Shown here piece after piece: positions 34,204 to 43,523 of a stretch of DNA of 64,000 nt (its first letter is position 1; every line of letters begins with the position of its first letter). This stretch comes from Allolobophora icterica (taxonomy: Eukaryota; Annelida; Clitellata; Crassiclitellata; Lumbricidae): assembly GCA_963556255.1 (NCBI GenBank), contig OY744609.1, forward strand, positions 5,639,753 through 5,703,752, given 5' to 3'. Under the pieces are notes generated by a model. The model was not told the origin of the DNA and did no database searches. It saw only the letters and a program-made list of their open reading frames with translations. A program made the position numbers and the translations under genes.

Positions 34204-37200
34204 TCATCCATCCAAGCGAGGTCTTCGTCTCGTCCGTCGTCCAGGTGGCAATTCTGGATCAGCGGTCTCGTCTGGATTCTCTGAAGGTTCCTCTGGTTCA
34301 TGTTCTGCATTAGGATCTTGAGCCAGGACTGGCCAGTCTACTGTAGGTAACTCAAGATTTCTGTCCCTCTCCGGTAACCAGGTACTCGGAGGTTTACCGT
34401 AAAACGGCTTCAATTTATCCACGTGCACAACCATTAGCGTGGATTTCGGACTCTTCTGAATCCGGTACAGACACGGACTGAGCACTTGAATAACCAAGAA
34501 TGGGCCGGTGTAATAGCGAGCCCATTTTGTCTTCCTTCCACTTCTTAGCCGAGGGTAGTAATAGTAAACCCAATCTCCTTGAGCGAACTTGCTAGGTCTC
34601 ACTCTCAAATCGTAGGCTTTTTTCCTTCTTTCTGCTACTCTCTTCAACTGTTCTCGTACAAGCCGATACGATCGTTCCATTTTCTCTTTCTGTTTCTCCA
34701 CGTACTCTTCCATGTCACTGTAAGACGGTCTCTCGAACTCTGTAACTTGGGCTAGAATCAAGTCTAATGGCGTATGGTTCTCTCTTCCCAGGAACAGGAA
34801 ATTAGGTGTCCGTTGGGTCGCTTCATGTTCAGTACCTCGATATGCCGCCATTACATATGGTACATGAACATCCCAATCCTTTTGTCGTTCCGACACTACC
34901 TTTCCGATCAACATGTTCAGTGTTCTGTGGAACCTTTCGATCATTCCGTTACCAGAGGGTCGATATGGAGTTGTACGTACTTTGTCAATCTCCATGCGTT
35001 TACACAGCTCTTTGAATAACTTCGACTCAAAACACGGTCCCTGATCCGTCAGGATCTGGCGTGGCATACCAAACCTCGAGAACACGTGTACCATAAGCGA
35101 TTCTGCCACAGTAACGGCCTCTTGGTTTCTGATAGGCAGAGCTTCAGCCCATCTCGAGAAGTAATCTATCGCTGTCAGTATGTATTTGTTGCCTTTACTT
35201 GATACAGGATGCGGACCAGTTATATCAATTCCGAATCTCTCCATCGGTTCACCGACCACAGGAGTCTGCATGTAACCCTGTCTTGGAGGTTTCTCCCTTC
35301 GATAACGAGCACAGCGATCGCACCTTTGGCAGAACCGTCTAACATCGTCCTTCCAACTCGGCCAATACGCCCGGCGTTGCAACTGAGTTAAACTCTTCCG
35401 AATCCCGAAATGTCCTCCGGCAAAGCTTGCGTGTGTTAACTGAAGCATCTCTTGCCGTAGAGATAAGGGCACAACTAACTGAGATCGCTCAGCTTTTCCT
35501 GTGTTACCCTGAATCCAGCCTCTGTGTAACACTCCTTGCAGGACTTCCAGCTGATTCCAGTTGCTCACCAACACTTTCACCTCTCCGTTAGCAGGTGATA
35601 GTTCTGCCTGTGTTGGATGATGCTTCGACTCCTTCCAATCAAGGACCGTACCAATATTGCAATCGCTCTGCTGTTCTCTTCGAAGAAACTCCTTTGTCCA
35701 ACGGATTTCCTGGCCTGTATCTTCACTGGTAACCTCGGAGCGCGTTACTTCTCCGATCGGACGTGCCCACATCACGTCTTCATTCGTAACTCTCATGGTA
35801 ACCACTTTAGGTTGTTCCTCACCCGGACCTCTAGACATCGCGTCTGCGTTACCGTGTTTTGCTCCCGGTCTGTGACATATCTCCATGTCAAACTCCTCTA
35901 TCATCTCTAACCAACGAGCCTGTTGGCCAATCGGTTCCGGTGTTCTGCGTAACCACTGAAGTGCGGAGTGGTCTGTTCTGAGTAGGAATTTACTACCCAG
36001 TAAGTACTGACGAAACTCTTTCAAGAAATACACCACAGCTAACAACTCTCGCCTGGTAACGTTATAGTTCCGTTCCGCCGTCGACAAGAGCCGACTCGCG
36101 TAACAAATCACTGTCTCTTCTCCTTCTTGTACTTGCGATAACACCGCTCCAATGGCGTATGCCGAGGCATCCGTATCTAGGATGTACTGGCCCTCGTCGT
36201 TCGGTAACCCAAGTATAGGTGCGGAAACCAACTTTCGTTTAAGTTCTTCGAAAGCTCCCTGACATTCGTCAGTCCAATGGAACGGTACATTTTTCCTGGT
36301 CAGGAAATGAAGTGGTTGAGCTACCACCGCGAAATCATGTATGAAACGTCGGTAATAGGAGCAAAGACCAACGAAGGATCTGACTTGCCTCAAGTTCCGA
36401 GGAGCAGACCATTCTTCTACGGCCTTGATCTTGCTCGGATCCGTCGCGACCCCTTCTTCACTCAAAACGTGACCAAGAAACAATACTCTCTGTTGTAACA
36501 GGTAACATTTGGATGGTTTCAGCTTGAGATTATACTCTTGTAATCTCCTGAAAATCATCTCTAGACGTTGCATGTGCATCTCTACGTCCCTCGAGAACAC
36601 AATTATGTCATCCAAGTAAACCAGACAGATGTCATAGTTTAGCCCTGTCAAGACTAAGTTCATTAGTCGACAAAACGAGGCCGGACTATTGCACAATCCG
36701 AAAGGTAACACTTTGAATTGGAAGCTGCCCCTTCTCGTAACGAACCCGGTCTTGTGTTTGTCTCTTGGGTGCAAGGCCATCTGGTGATAACCTGCTCTCA
36801 AATCGAACGTACTGTACCATCTGGCGCCACCCAGGGTATCTAAACTCTCGCGGATAAGGGGTAACGGATGAGCATCTTTCCGTGTCTTCAGGTTCAGTTG
36901 CCTGTAATCGATACAGAAACGCATACTGCCATCCTTTTTCTTAACCATTACGACATTGGATGCCCATTCCGATATCGAAGGTTCAATGATTCCTTGTCTC
37001 AACATGTCTTCTACCTGACGATCAACTTCCGGTAACATGGAAAGCGGTTGACGTCTCAAAGGTTGCCGAACTGGTTTCTCCTGTCCCGTATCGATCTCGT
37101 GTTGGATCACCGAAGTGAATCCGTTATCACTTTCGTTAAGGGAAAACGTTGCGCTGTACGTTAGCACAAGTTTTCGTAACCTGATTCGCTCTTCTTCCGA

Positions 37201-40200
37201 AATGTCTGCTGGCACTTCTTCCCATAGTCGTTTTAGGGTCTGTTCGGCAAGTGGGTTGAGCGTCTGCTCCGCCACACTGGCCGTTGTACTAATCTTCGAT
37301 CCAAACCGGTCAATCGTACTTTGCTGCTTTCCTTGGCGTTCCTCCGGATAACCTGGGCCCATAGGCTTCTCCGGATTTTCGCTTCGGTAAGGCTCATCAT
37401 ACGATTCCGTTCTGGCTCGATTAACTGTCACATCGACTACGTTCACTCGCTCCAGCGGACATTCAGTCCGTTTCTTGACTAGCGAATCTCTGTCTCCAAC
37501 ATTCAACATCCTGATCCACACTTCCGTGTCTCTTCCTGTCACCAACGTACGTCCGATTATCAAATCTTTTGATAATTCCATTGGAATGGTCGTCCAATCT
37601 TCGTTATCTTTTTGGAAATGCGGGTATACGACCCAAGCTGGAACGTCAACTTCGCTCCTTGGAGGAACTATTATGTCCTCTTGCACAATAACCCTCCGGC
37701 ACATGGACTCGGTAACGACCTCTTTCAGAGGGATCTTCTCGCTCCCAAGGAAAACGCATCGACTTGCGAAGTCCCATCTTGCCTGATTGGCTTCCAGCCA
37801 AGATAACCCCAAGATCACTTCTGTCACTTGGTCTGTAACTAGGCAGGGTACAGGGTACACCTGCTTTCCGATCCGAATCTTAAGGTTAGTTTCACCATCC
37901 ACCTTAATCTGACTTCCATTAGCGGCTAGGAGTCGCTGTTCTGACGGTACTAGCACAGCGTCTAGCACGAAACGTCGTGGCACAAGTGACATTTCACTTC
38001 CAGAATCAAGTAGACAGTGTATACGTTTTCCTGCCAGTCTCGCAACCACGTAGGCCACCCTACTGCCTCTGACCAGTCGGTTTTGGGTTTCCTCTTGTAT
38101 CGGTTCAGCCTTTGTAGGTTCACTGGTACCGGTTGCACCATTCGTCTCAGCGTTTCTCTGAGGACAAAATCGCTTCATGTGTCCTTTTCGTTTGCACAAG
38201 TAGCATTCGATATCCGGGTTACGCAACCGTGTGGGCGGATAAATCCGTCGCCATCCCACATTCGGTTCGGTTGTCCTCTGATCTCCCACAGCTAGATCAG
38301 AACTGTTCTCCCTTTCATAAGGTTTTCTCGGAACGATGCCCAAATTCTGATTAATTGTCACTCGATCAAGTTCTCTTGAAAGATTTTTAATCTTTCGCTC
38401 GAGATCTTCTAGACGACGAGACTGTTGCCCCTCAGTGCTCGAGTCTTTTCGGTCTTCCATGGTAACTTTAACTCTCGCGTGTCTCCGGTCTAAATCACCA
38501 CCTTGTGTCGAAGATCGACCATAGGCATCCAACCTCACCGCATGTTTATACGCCGCTTCGAGGTTAACTGGTTCTCGCTCGCGCACCTTCTGCCCCAAAT
38601 CTTGGTTCGCCAGTGCATCAATGAAAGCGTCACAAGCGACCGTCTCGACGATATCACTTGTTGGTCCTGGGTATGCCAAAGCCATTAGCCTTCGTACTTC
38701 CTGCACTACACTACTCAGCGTTTCTCCGTGAGCCTGCCGGTAAGTGCGAAGTTTCATCCGATATAGGCTAGTTTGGTCATCAGACCCGTACCTGGCCTTA
38801 AGCCGCTCAACAAGTTCTCGCCACGACACGTCCCTCTGTGCACCCATGTCCCACAACAGCTGCGAAGCGGGACCCGTTAGGGCACACATTAACTGGTCTG
38901 CTTTTTCCTGATCACTCCACCGGTTGCACCGTGCACAAACTTCGAACTTTGCTAGAAAGGCTGCGATCGCTGACTTGCCGTCGTACTTCTCTAGCTTGAT
39001 TCGTATACCGCGATCCGATCGGTCTTCGCCTCTTGTCCGCGTAACAAGTGATCTCCCGACACTCTTCTTGGGATTTCCTCTCCGGTTGTCCTCATCGTTA
39101 CTCCGGGAATCGTTTTCCTCGTCTGTCCTCACCACTGACCGGTGCCGACTCTGTCCCCTCAGAGTACCCAACGTCTTCCCTGGACGCCACTTAGAATACA
39201 TCGTAGTCATCTCTCGGTCGCCTGACGTTGCACCGTCTTCATCAGAGATGTACTCAGCCTGTCTCTGACCTTTTCTACGAGGCTCACCACCTGCGTAGTC
39301 TTTGGACTCCGATCGTTTATATTTATTGCGAGAGCTCTGAGAGTTTCCGTTGACGAACGTAACTCTTCTGTCTTCTTCGCGAATATCTCTTTTTCCTGAC
39401 TCTGGCGGTCTGTCAGATTCGTCGTACCTAAGACAATTACGACTTCTCGAATCTGGTTTGTGCCCTTTAGAGTACCGCTCGTGGGTCTCATCCCAGGCCA
39501 AATGATCTCTGTCTCTTCCCATGTTCGATTCTCTCTCGGTTTCTCTATCAAGTGCCTGTTTTAAACTGCGTCTCTCGTACTCTGGTAGACGTTCCTTACC
39601 ATACGTCTCCCTTTCAGTTTTCTCATAACTCTCGTGTCTTCCTCGTTGACGGAGGTTTTTCCTGTCAAAGACTCCGGTTCTCATGGCCTCTTCTGGACCA
39701 ACACTATCGGTGTCTGAATCCGAAGAACTCACTGACGAACGTAATTTCGCCTCAACTCTTCCTCTTGTCAACAGACGTTGTCGACTCGATTGCCTTGCCG
39801 TTTTTCCGTGTGACTCTCTCCCGCTGTCCTCGGGAAGATAGCGGCTACGTAACTTTTCCGAAGTTCCCGAAAGCGAAACTTCCTCACGTGTCTCTGTGTT
39901 ACCTCGGCTCCGTGCTGGCTCTTCGTTCTGCAGCTTCCCTCGGCGATCCATCTGGTAACCTGGGCCCGTAGGTTTCCCGGATGTCTCGCGTCGGTAAGAC
40001 TTCGCATGCTGAGCAGCAGGAACAGACAGTTCTTCAAGTTTCGAACTCATCATTGCCACACTCTGTCGCAGGTAAGACATCTCCGCTTGCCAATCTACCT
40101 CATCTGTCACAGGTCTTGGGCGACCTTCTTCCATGTTGGTAAACGGTACTCGATTGCCTTCGTTTCGCTGATGCGCCACGATGTCACCACTCGTTTTCTG

Positions 40201-41268
40201 CACTACGGCGTCACCCCGCGGTTTCAGGCCTGTCTCAATGTCTCTTGGCCTATCACAAGCCTGTCTCAACTGTACAGGTTGCCTGCCCCGTACGATACTA
40301 GGTACTTGAACCTGCACAAGGTTCTCCGATCTATTGTCGACGAGTGGTTTGGACCTGTCAAACCTACTCTCACCAACGGTCTCTCGCCAGTGTGTGAATG
40401 TCTCGTTATTCACATCGTTCTGTACTACCTCAGTAGTCTTTGGAACGGTTATCAACCATCCGTTATCCTCATGGAAACCTCTTTCACGCCCACTGCGGGT
40501 TCCAGCTTCCGTTTCAAATGCACTGGTTTCGTCAGGTGCACCCGTTTCATCAAGCAACCTTCGTTTGCTTTTCCGTTTACGTAACTTTGGACGCGCGCCT
40601 CCGTGCTCACTATGGGGCACTTCATCCGACTCGTCCTCGGTATCTTCCTGACCTTGCCTGGTTCTGTGACAAGAAAACGCTAGAACCCCACTTCTGGTAC
40701 CAGTTTGTGACGTTCGTCGCTCGAGATCAACTAACCCTTCATCAGACATGGTACCAATTTGTGTCGGTCTTACCCGAGACGCTGCTTCGTCGTCGGGCTG
40801 GGTTCGGCTCCAGCCAACCGACCTTCTGGAGTAGCCCGGGTCACTATCTTGTCTACTTCTGCTGTAGACGAGCGGTTCCCTGTCTCCGCTCTCAGTGCCC
40901 ATTTCTCCAAGAGGAGGTCCCGAGGGTATCGCTTGTTTGCGAACAGTGTCGCTGTCAAGCTCCATCTCACTTTCGGACTCTGCCACTGCCGCGGTCGCCG
41001 GGTGGGCAACGTCCTCGTCCTCAGGATGGCCGTCCTTTAGAACAGGGTTCGCTCTCTTGCCGGCAGGAGTCCTCAGCTTCCTGTGAGATTTCTTAGTCAA
41101 AGACTTCCTCTTTTTCTCCACCTTAACCGAACCCTCACGTACCATTCTGCATCTCATGACTCTCGAGTTATCGTCAATAGGGGAAAACTCTGAACGTTCT
41201 CCTGTCCGAGAGGACAAGGTGTACATCTGACGAGTCGTCACGTCGTGCCGTCTCAAACACGCGAACAT
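34204..41268 (-). CDS. Gypsy element 2 Gag-Pol polyprotein (2354 aa), starting within the LTR
   Basis: One uninterrupted frame. Residues 1-187 lie in the LTR; up to about 770 the protein is very charged (R/E/D/S-rich, predicted disordered). A retrotransposon Gag-like domain follows (about 770-930), a zinc knuckle CYLCKRKGHMKRFC at about 1021-1034, protease CLLDSGSEMS near 1085, RT with YLDDIIVFS near 1550, RNase H (ILDTDASAYAIGAVL), integrase zinc finger about 1943-1990, then the D,D-35-E core (GIDITG about 2015, TDQGPCFE about 2075, MIERFHR about 2112) and a GPF module (YYTGPFLVIQ). Order PR-RT-RH-IN is standard for gypsy. The primer-binding site is inside the frame. Gag and Pol are fused without a frameshift. 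Confidence 0.9.
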   Translation of the reverse strand: MFACLRRHDVTTRQMYTLSSRTGERSEFSPIDDNSRVMRCRMVREGSVKVEKKRKSLTKKSHRKLRTPAGKRANPVLKDGHPEDEDVAHPATAAVAESESEMELDSDTVRKQAIPSGPPLGEMGTESGDREPLVYSRSRQDSDPGYSRRSVGWSRTQPDDEAASRVRPTQIGTMSDEGLVDLERRTSQTGTRSGVLAFSCHRTRQGQEDTEDESDEVPHSEHGGARPKLRKRKSKRRLLDETGAPDETSAFETEAGTRSGRERGFHEDNGWLITVPKTTEVVQNDVNNETFTHWRETVGESRFDRSKPLVDNRSENLVQVQVPSIVRGRQPVQLRQACDRPRDIETGLKPRGDAVVQKTSGDIVAHQRNEGNRVPFTNMEEGRPRPVTDEVDWQAEMSYLRQSVAMMSSKLEELSVPAAQHAKSYRRETSGKPTGPGYQMDRRGKLQNEEPARSRGNTETREEVSLSGTSEKLRSRYLPEDSGRESHGKTARQSSRQRLLTRGRVEAKLRSSVSSSDSDTDSVGPEEAMRTGVFDRKNLRQRGRHESYEKTERETYGKERLPEYERRSLKQALDRETERESNMGRDRDHLAWDETHERYSKGHKPDSRSRNCLRYDESDRPPESGKRDIREEDRRVTFVNGNSQSSRNKYKRSESKDYAGGEPRRKGQRQAEYISDEDGATSGDREMTTMYSKWRPGKTLGTLRGQSRHRSVVRTDEENDSRSNDEDNRRGNPKKSVGRSLVTRTRGEDRSDRGIRIKLEKYDGKSAIAAFLAKFEVCARCNRWSDQEKADQLMCALTGPASQLLWDMGAQRDVSWRELVERLKARYGSDDQTSLYRMKLRTYRQAHGETLSSVVQEVRRLMALAYPGPTSDIVETVACDAFIDALANQDLGQKVREREPVNLEAAYKHAVRLDAYGRSSTQGGDLDRRHARVKVTMEDRKDSSTEGQQSRRLEDLERKIKNLSRELDRVTINQNLGIVPRKPYERENSSDLAVGDQRTTEPNVGWRRIYPPTRLRNPDIECYLCKRKGHMKRFCPQRNAETNGATGTSEPTKAEPIQEETQNRLVRGSRVAYVVARLAGKRIHCLLDSGSEMSLVPRRFVLDAVLVPSEQRLLAANGSQIKVDGETNLKIRIGKQVYPVPCLVTDQVTEVILGLSWLEANQARWDFASRCVFLGSEKIPLKEVVTESMCRRVIVQEDIIVPPRSEVDVPAWVVYPHFQKDNEDWTTIPMELSKDLIIGRTLVTGRDTEVWIRMLNVGDRDSLVKKRTECPLERVNVVDVTVNRARTESYDEPYRSENPEKPMGPGYPEERQGKQQSTIDRFGSKISTTASVAEQTLNPLAEQTLKRLWEEVPADISEEERIRLRKLVLTYSATFSLNESDNGFTSVIQHEIDTGQEKPVRQPLRRQPLSMLPEVDRQVEDMLRQGIIEPSISEWASNVVMVKKKDGSMRFCIDYRQLNLKTRKDAHPLPLIRESLDTLGGARWYSTFDLRAGYHQMALHPRDKHKTGFVTRRGSFQFKVLPFGLCNSPASFCRLMNLVLTGLNYDICLVYLDDIIVFSRDVEMHMQRLEMIFRRLQEYNLKLKPSKCYLLQQRVLFLGHVLSEEGVATDPSKIKAVEEWSAPRNLRQVRSFVGLCSYYRRFIHDFAVVAQPLHFLTRKNVPFHWTDECQGAFEELKRKLVSAPILGLPNDEGQYILDTDASAYAIGAVLSQVQEGEETVICYASRLLSTAERNYNVTRRELLAVVYFLKEFRQYLLGSKFLLRTDHSALQWLRRTPEPIGQQARWLEMIEEFDMEICHRPGAKHGNADAMSRGPGEEQPKVVTMRVTNEDVMWARPIGEVTRSEVTSEDTGQEIRWTKEFLRREQQSDCNIGTVLDWKESKHHPTQAELSPANGEVKVLVSNWNQLEVLQGVLHRGWIQGNTGKAERSQLVVPLSLRQEMLQLTHASFAGGHFGIRKSLTQLQRRAYWPSWKDDVRRFCQRCDRCARYRREKPPRQGYMQTPVVGEPMERFGIDITGPHPVSSKGNKYILTAIDYFSRWAEALPIRNQEAVTVAESLMVHVFSRFGMPRQILTDQGPCFESKLFKELCKRMEIDKVRTTPYRPSGNGMIERFHRTLNMLIGKVVSERQKDWDVHVPYVMAAYRGTEHEATQRTPNFLFLGRENHTPLDLILAQVTEFERPSYSDMEEYVEKQKEKMERSYRLVREQLKRVAERRKKAYDLRVRPSKFAQGDWVYYYYPRLRSGRKTKWARYYTGPFLVIQVLSPCLYRIQKSPKSTLMVVHVDKLKPFYGKPPSTWLPERDRNLELPTVDWPVLAQDPNAEHEPEEPSENPDETADPELPPGRRTRRRPRLDG
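40686..40702 (-). promoter_or_regulatory. Primer-binding site, tRNA-Leu(UAA)-like
   Basis: Minus strand TGGTACCAGAAGTGGGG starts a few bases after the LTR end. It matches the complement of the 3' end of metazoan tRNA-Leu(UAA) as I recall it, with one mismatch. It is translated in frame as part of gag. Confidence 0.75.
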
Positions 41269-42930
41269 CTTGCGATAATATATGCACGTGTAATATTAAC
41301 GCGGTATACTGGTCTCACGACACTCTCTTCTGATAGGACAGGTTCTAGGTCTAAAACCTCCCTAACCGCACGCAGAACTGTGTTCCGACCGACGCACGAG
41401 GTGGGCCCTACTTCGCACTTTGGTCAGTTCTCGGAACTACGTGTTTCGATCACCAAGTTATTTGCTCTGAATAACGACTGGTTTGAATACAAGATTTTCC
41501 TGATTCTATCGTTTTCCTGGTCTTACCGCACTGTAATCAGTTGTCGGGTGGTCTTTTCCCGTACTGCGGTCTTTCGGTAACAGTGGTCTTTCCCAGTAAC
41601 TATTTTTAGTTACCGGGCGATGGAGCCCCTCCAACGCTCCACCGGCGTGTCAGCCATCCAAGTGTCACAATCCAAATGTAACGCCGACCCCGTAAGGTTA
41701 CCAGAATGTCCTGAATTTTGTTCCCAAGAATTTCCGAATTTTGGTTCCCTAACGAAGGTCACGTTTACTCCCACAGGTAACCGGACAAGCTCCGATCGCG
41801 GAGTTCTTCTCCCAAGAGGGAATTTCCTGCCTGTCGCCAAATTTACCCTTAATATCGTTTTTGTACTACACTGGTTTTTTCAGGTATCCCGACGGTCACT
41901 TCACCGAGTGCCGAAGTCGCGTAAAACTCTCCCAGCCGATGACGCCGAAGTCGCGTAAAACTCTCCCGGCCGAGTACGCCGAAAGCGCGTAAAACTTCCC
42001 TTGTGTCGAGTACGCCGAAATCGCGTAAAACTCTTCTCAGTGGATAAAACCAAACACTGTCGGATCTTGGAGTTCTTCAAACTCCAAGAGGGATTTCCTT
42101 GCCCGACGCCAAATTTACTCTTGGTTTCAAGGATTTCAGAATTCCAGAAAATGGCTACCTTAAGAAGGTCACCTCTACTCTCATGGGTTACCGGACAAGC
42201 TCCGATCGCGGAGTTCTTCAAAACCCAAGAGGGACTTTCCTGCCCGTCGCCAAATTCACCCTGGTTTTCGATCTCACACTGAATTGGTTTTCCTGTGTAT
42301 CAACGGTATCCTTCCCCGAGTATTACTCAGCCGTAGATTTCCCACAATTGGGATCTAGACCGCTTCGCGATCAACGGAGGGATCCAACCCGCCGGATCGG
42401 CGCTGTCGGCCCGTCTCCCAACAGTGAACTTCTTTAGCTGTACTCGGGATCGCCTTATTATATTATTCGGACGCCCCTTTCGTCCGTAAATATATTTGTA
42501 CTAACCGGAAACTCGAACTCTGACTCTGTCGTAACCAAAATCACTCGCCTACCACACTGAGTGCAGTATATTTGAATCGGTAACTGAGTCGCTAACCAAC
42601 AACGCTGTTTAACAGTATTGCTATGTATGAAGAGTCGAACCAACTCTTCACGTATAAAGCAGCACACCGTGAGGCAGGCTCTATGCATCCCAAATGAGCG
42701 CGTCTGCTCGCTATGCGCTGGCTTTACACCGTCGATCGGGCTTCCCTAGCACGGTCGTTGCTGGACAGTCGCCTATTGAAATTAAATAAAAATTAAATGA
42801 TCGATGCTGGGTCTTCGCATGAAAAATTAAGAGAAACGATGCTGTTCCCTTCGCATGTAAACTGAAAGAAAACGATGCTATTCGCATAAAATAAATCTTC
42901 CCACATACGCACGGTAACCTTGACCGCCAC

Positions 42931-42931
<1 letters not shown>
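40706..42931 (-). repeat. 5' LTR of gypsy element 2
   Basis: Same sequence as 31309-33534 at a constant offset of 9397. It contains the first 187 codons of gag-pol (40706-41268), so the start codon is downstream of any LTR promoter only if transcription begins above 41268. Confidence 0.92.
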
Positions 42932-42961
<30 letters not shown>

Positions 42962-43165
42962 TGTATGTATGTACGTATGTGTGCATGACTGTATGTATGT
43001 ATGTATGTATGTATGTATGTGTGTGTATGTATGTATGCATGTATGTATGTATATATTTATGTATGCACGTATGTATGTATGTATTATGCGTGTGAGTATG
43101 TATATATTCATGTAGATACATGCATGTATGCATGTATGTATGCACGTAGGTACGTAAATATTTCT
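42932..43165. repeat. (ATGT)n microsatellite, right half of the gypsy 2 target
   Basis: TATG repeat with substitutions. Its left half is at 31262-31308; together they form the array into which gypsy element 2 was inserted. Confidence 0.9.
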
Positions 43166-43430
43166 TTACGTAACACCTCCTAAACATACATAAACATGGC
43201 TATGTAGTCTTTTACGCTCATTAACCAAGAAAATGTTAAGACTCAATTTAACAAATACGTGTGAAAAATAGTTGAAATATATTTCTTTATCACGCAGGCC
43301 GACTGTGGCTATAAGTTAAACTGGTTTGTTTGTTCTTAAAAGCGATTTGATTGTCATAATTATTCACGGTTTGGTATTGCCTATGAGTGAAGGCCCGCTA
43401 TATCTGCATTTTTGCGTCACAAAATGTTAT
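43165..43430 (-). repeat. Dispersed repeat, copy 2 (partner at 11146)
   Basis: Shares ordered blocks with 11146-11470, including AACCAAGAAAATGTTAAGACT and CACGCAGGCC (blocks given in short form). Confidence 0.55.
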
Positions 43431-43523
43431 TAATAATTAGCGATTAATTAATAGTATTGCCCAGATTAGAAGCAATAAAATAGCAGCCTTGCAAGTTAAG
43501 TACAAGTATTTTTCAGTGTTTAA

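Larger units (their letters stand above)
31309..42931 (-). mobile_element. Intact Ty3/gypsy LTR retrotransposon (11,623 bp)
   Basis: Minus strand: 5' LTR 40706-42931, primer-binding site at about 40686-40702, single gag-pol frame 34204-41268, polypurine tract GGTGGGGAGAG against the 3' LTR at 33535-33545, 3' LTR 31309-33534. LTRs are 2226 bp, start TGTG and end CACA, and no difference was noticed between them; all shared open frames have identical translations. The insertion lies inside a TATG microsatellite, so the TSD (TATG or longer) cannot be delimited. No env is present. Matching LTRs and an unbroken frame suggest a very recent insertion. Confidence 0.93.

Noticed and set aside
39207..41096. 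Plus- and minus-strand frames of 80-220 codons within gypsy 2
   Set aside because: Shadows of the 2354-codon frame in a low-stop, GC-richer region.
43120..43180. CRISPR-like or satellite array in ATGT repeats
   Set aside because: Simple 4-base microsatellite with no spacer structure; the genome is eukaryotic.
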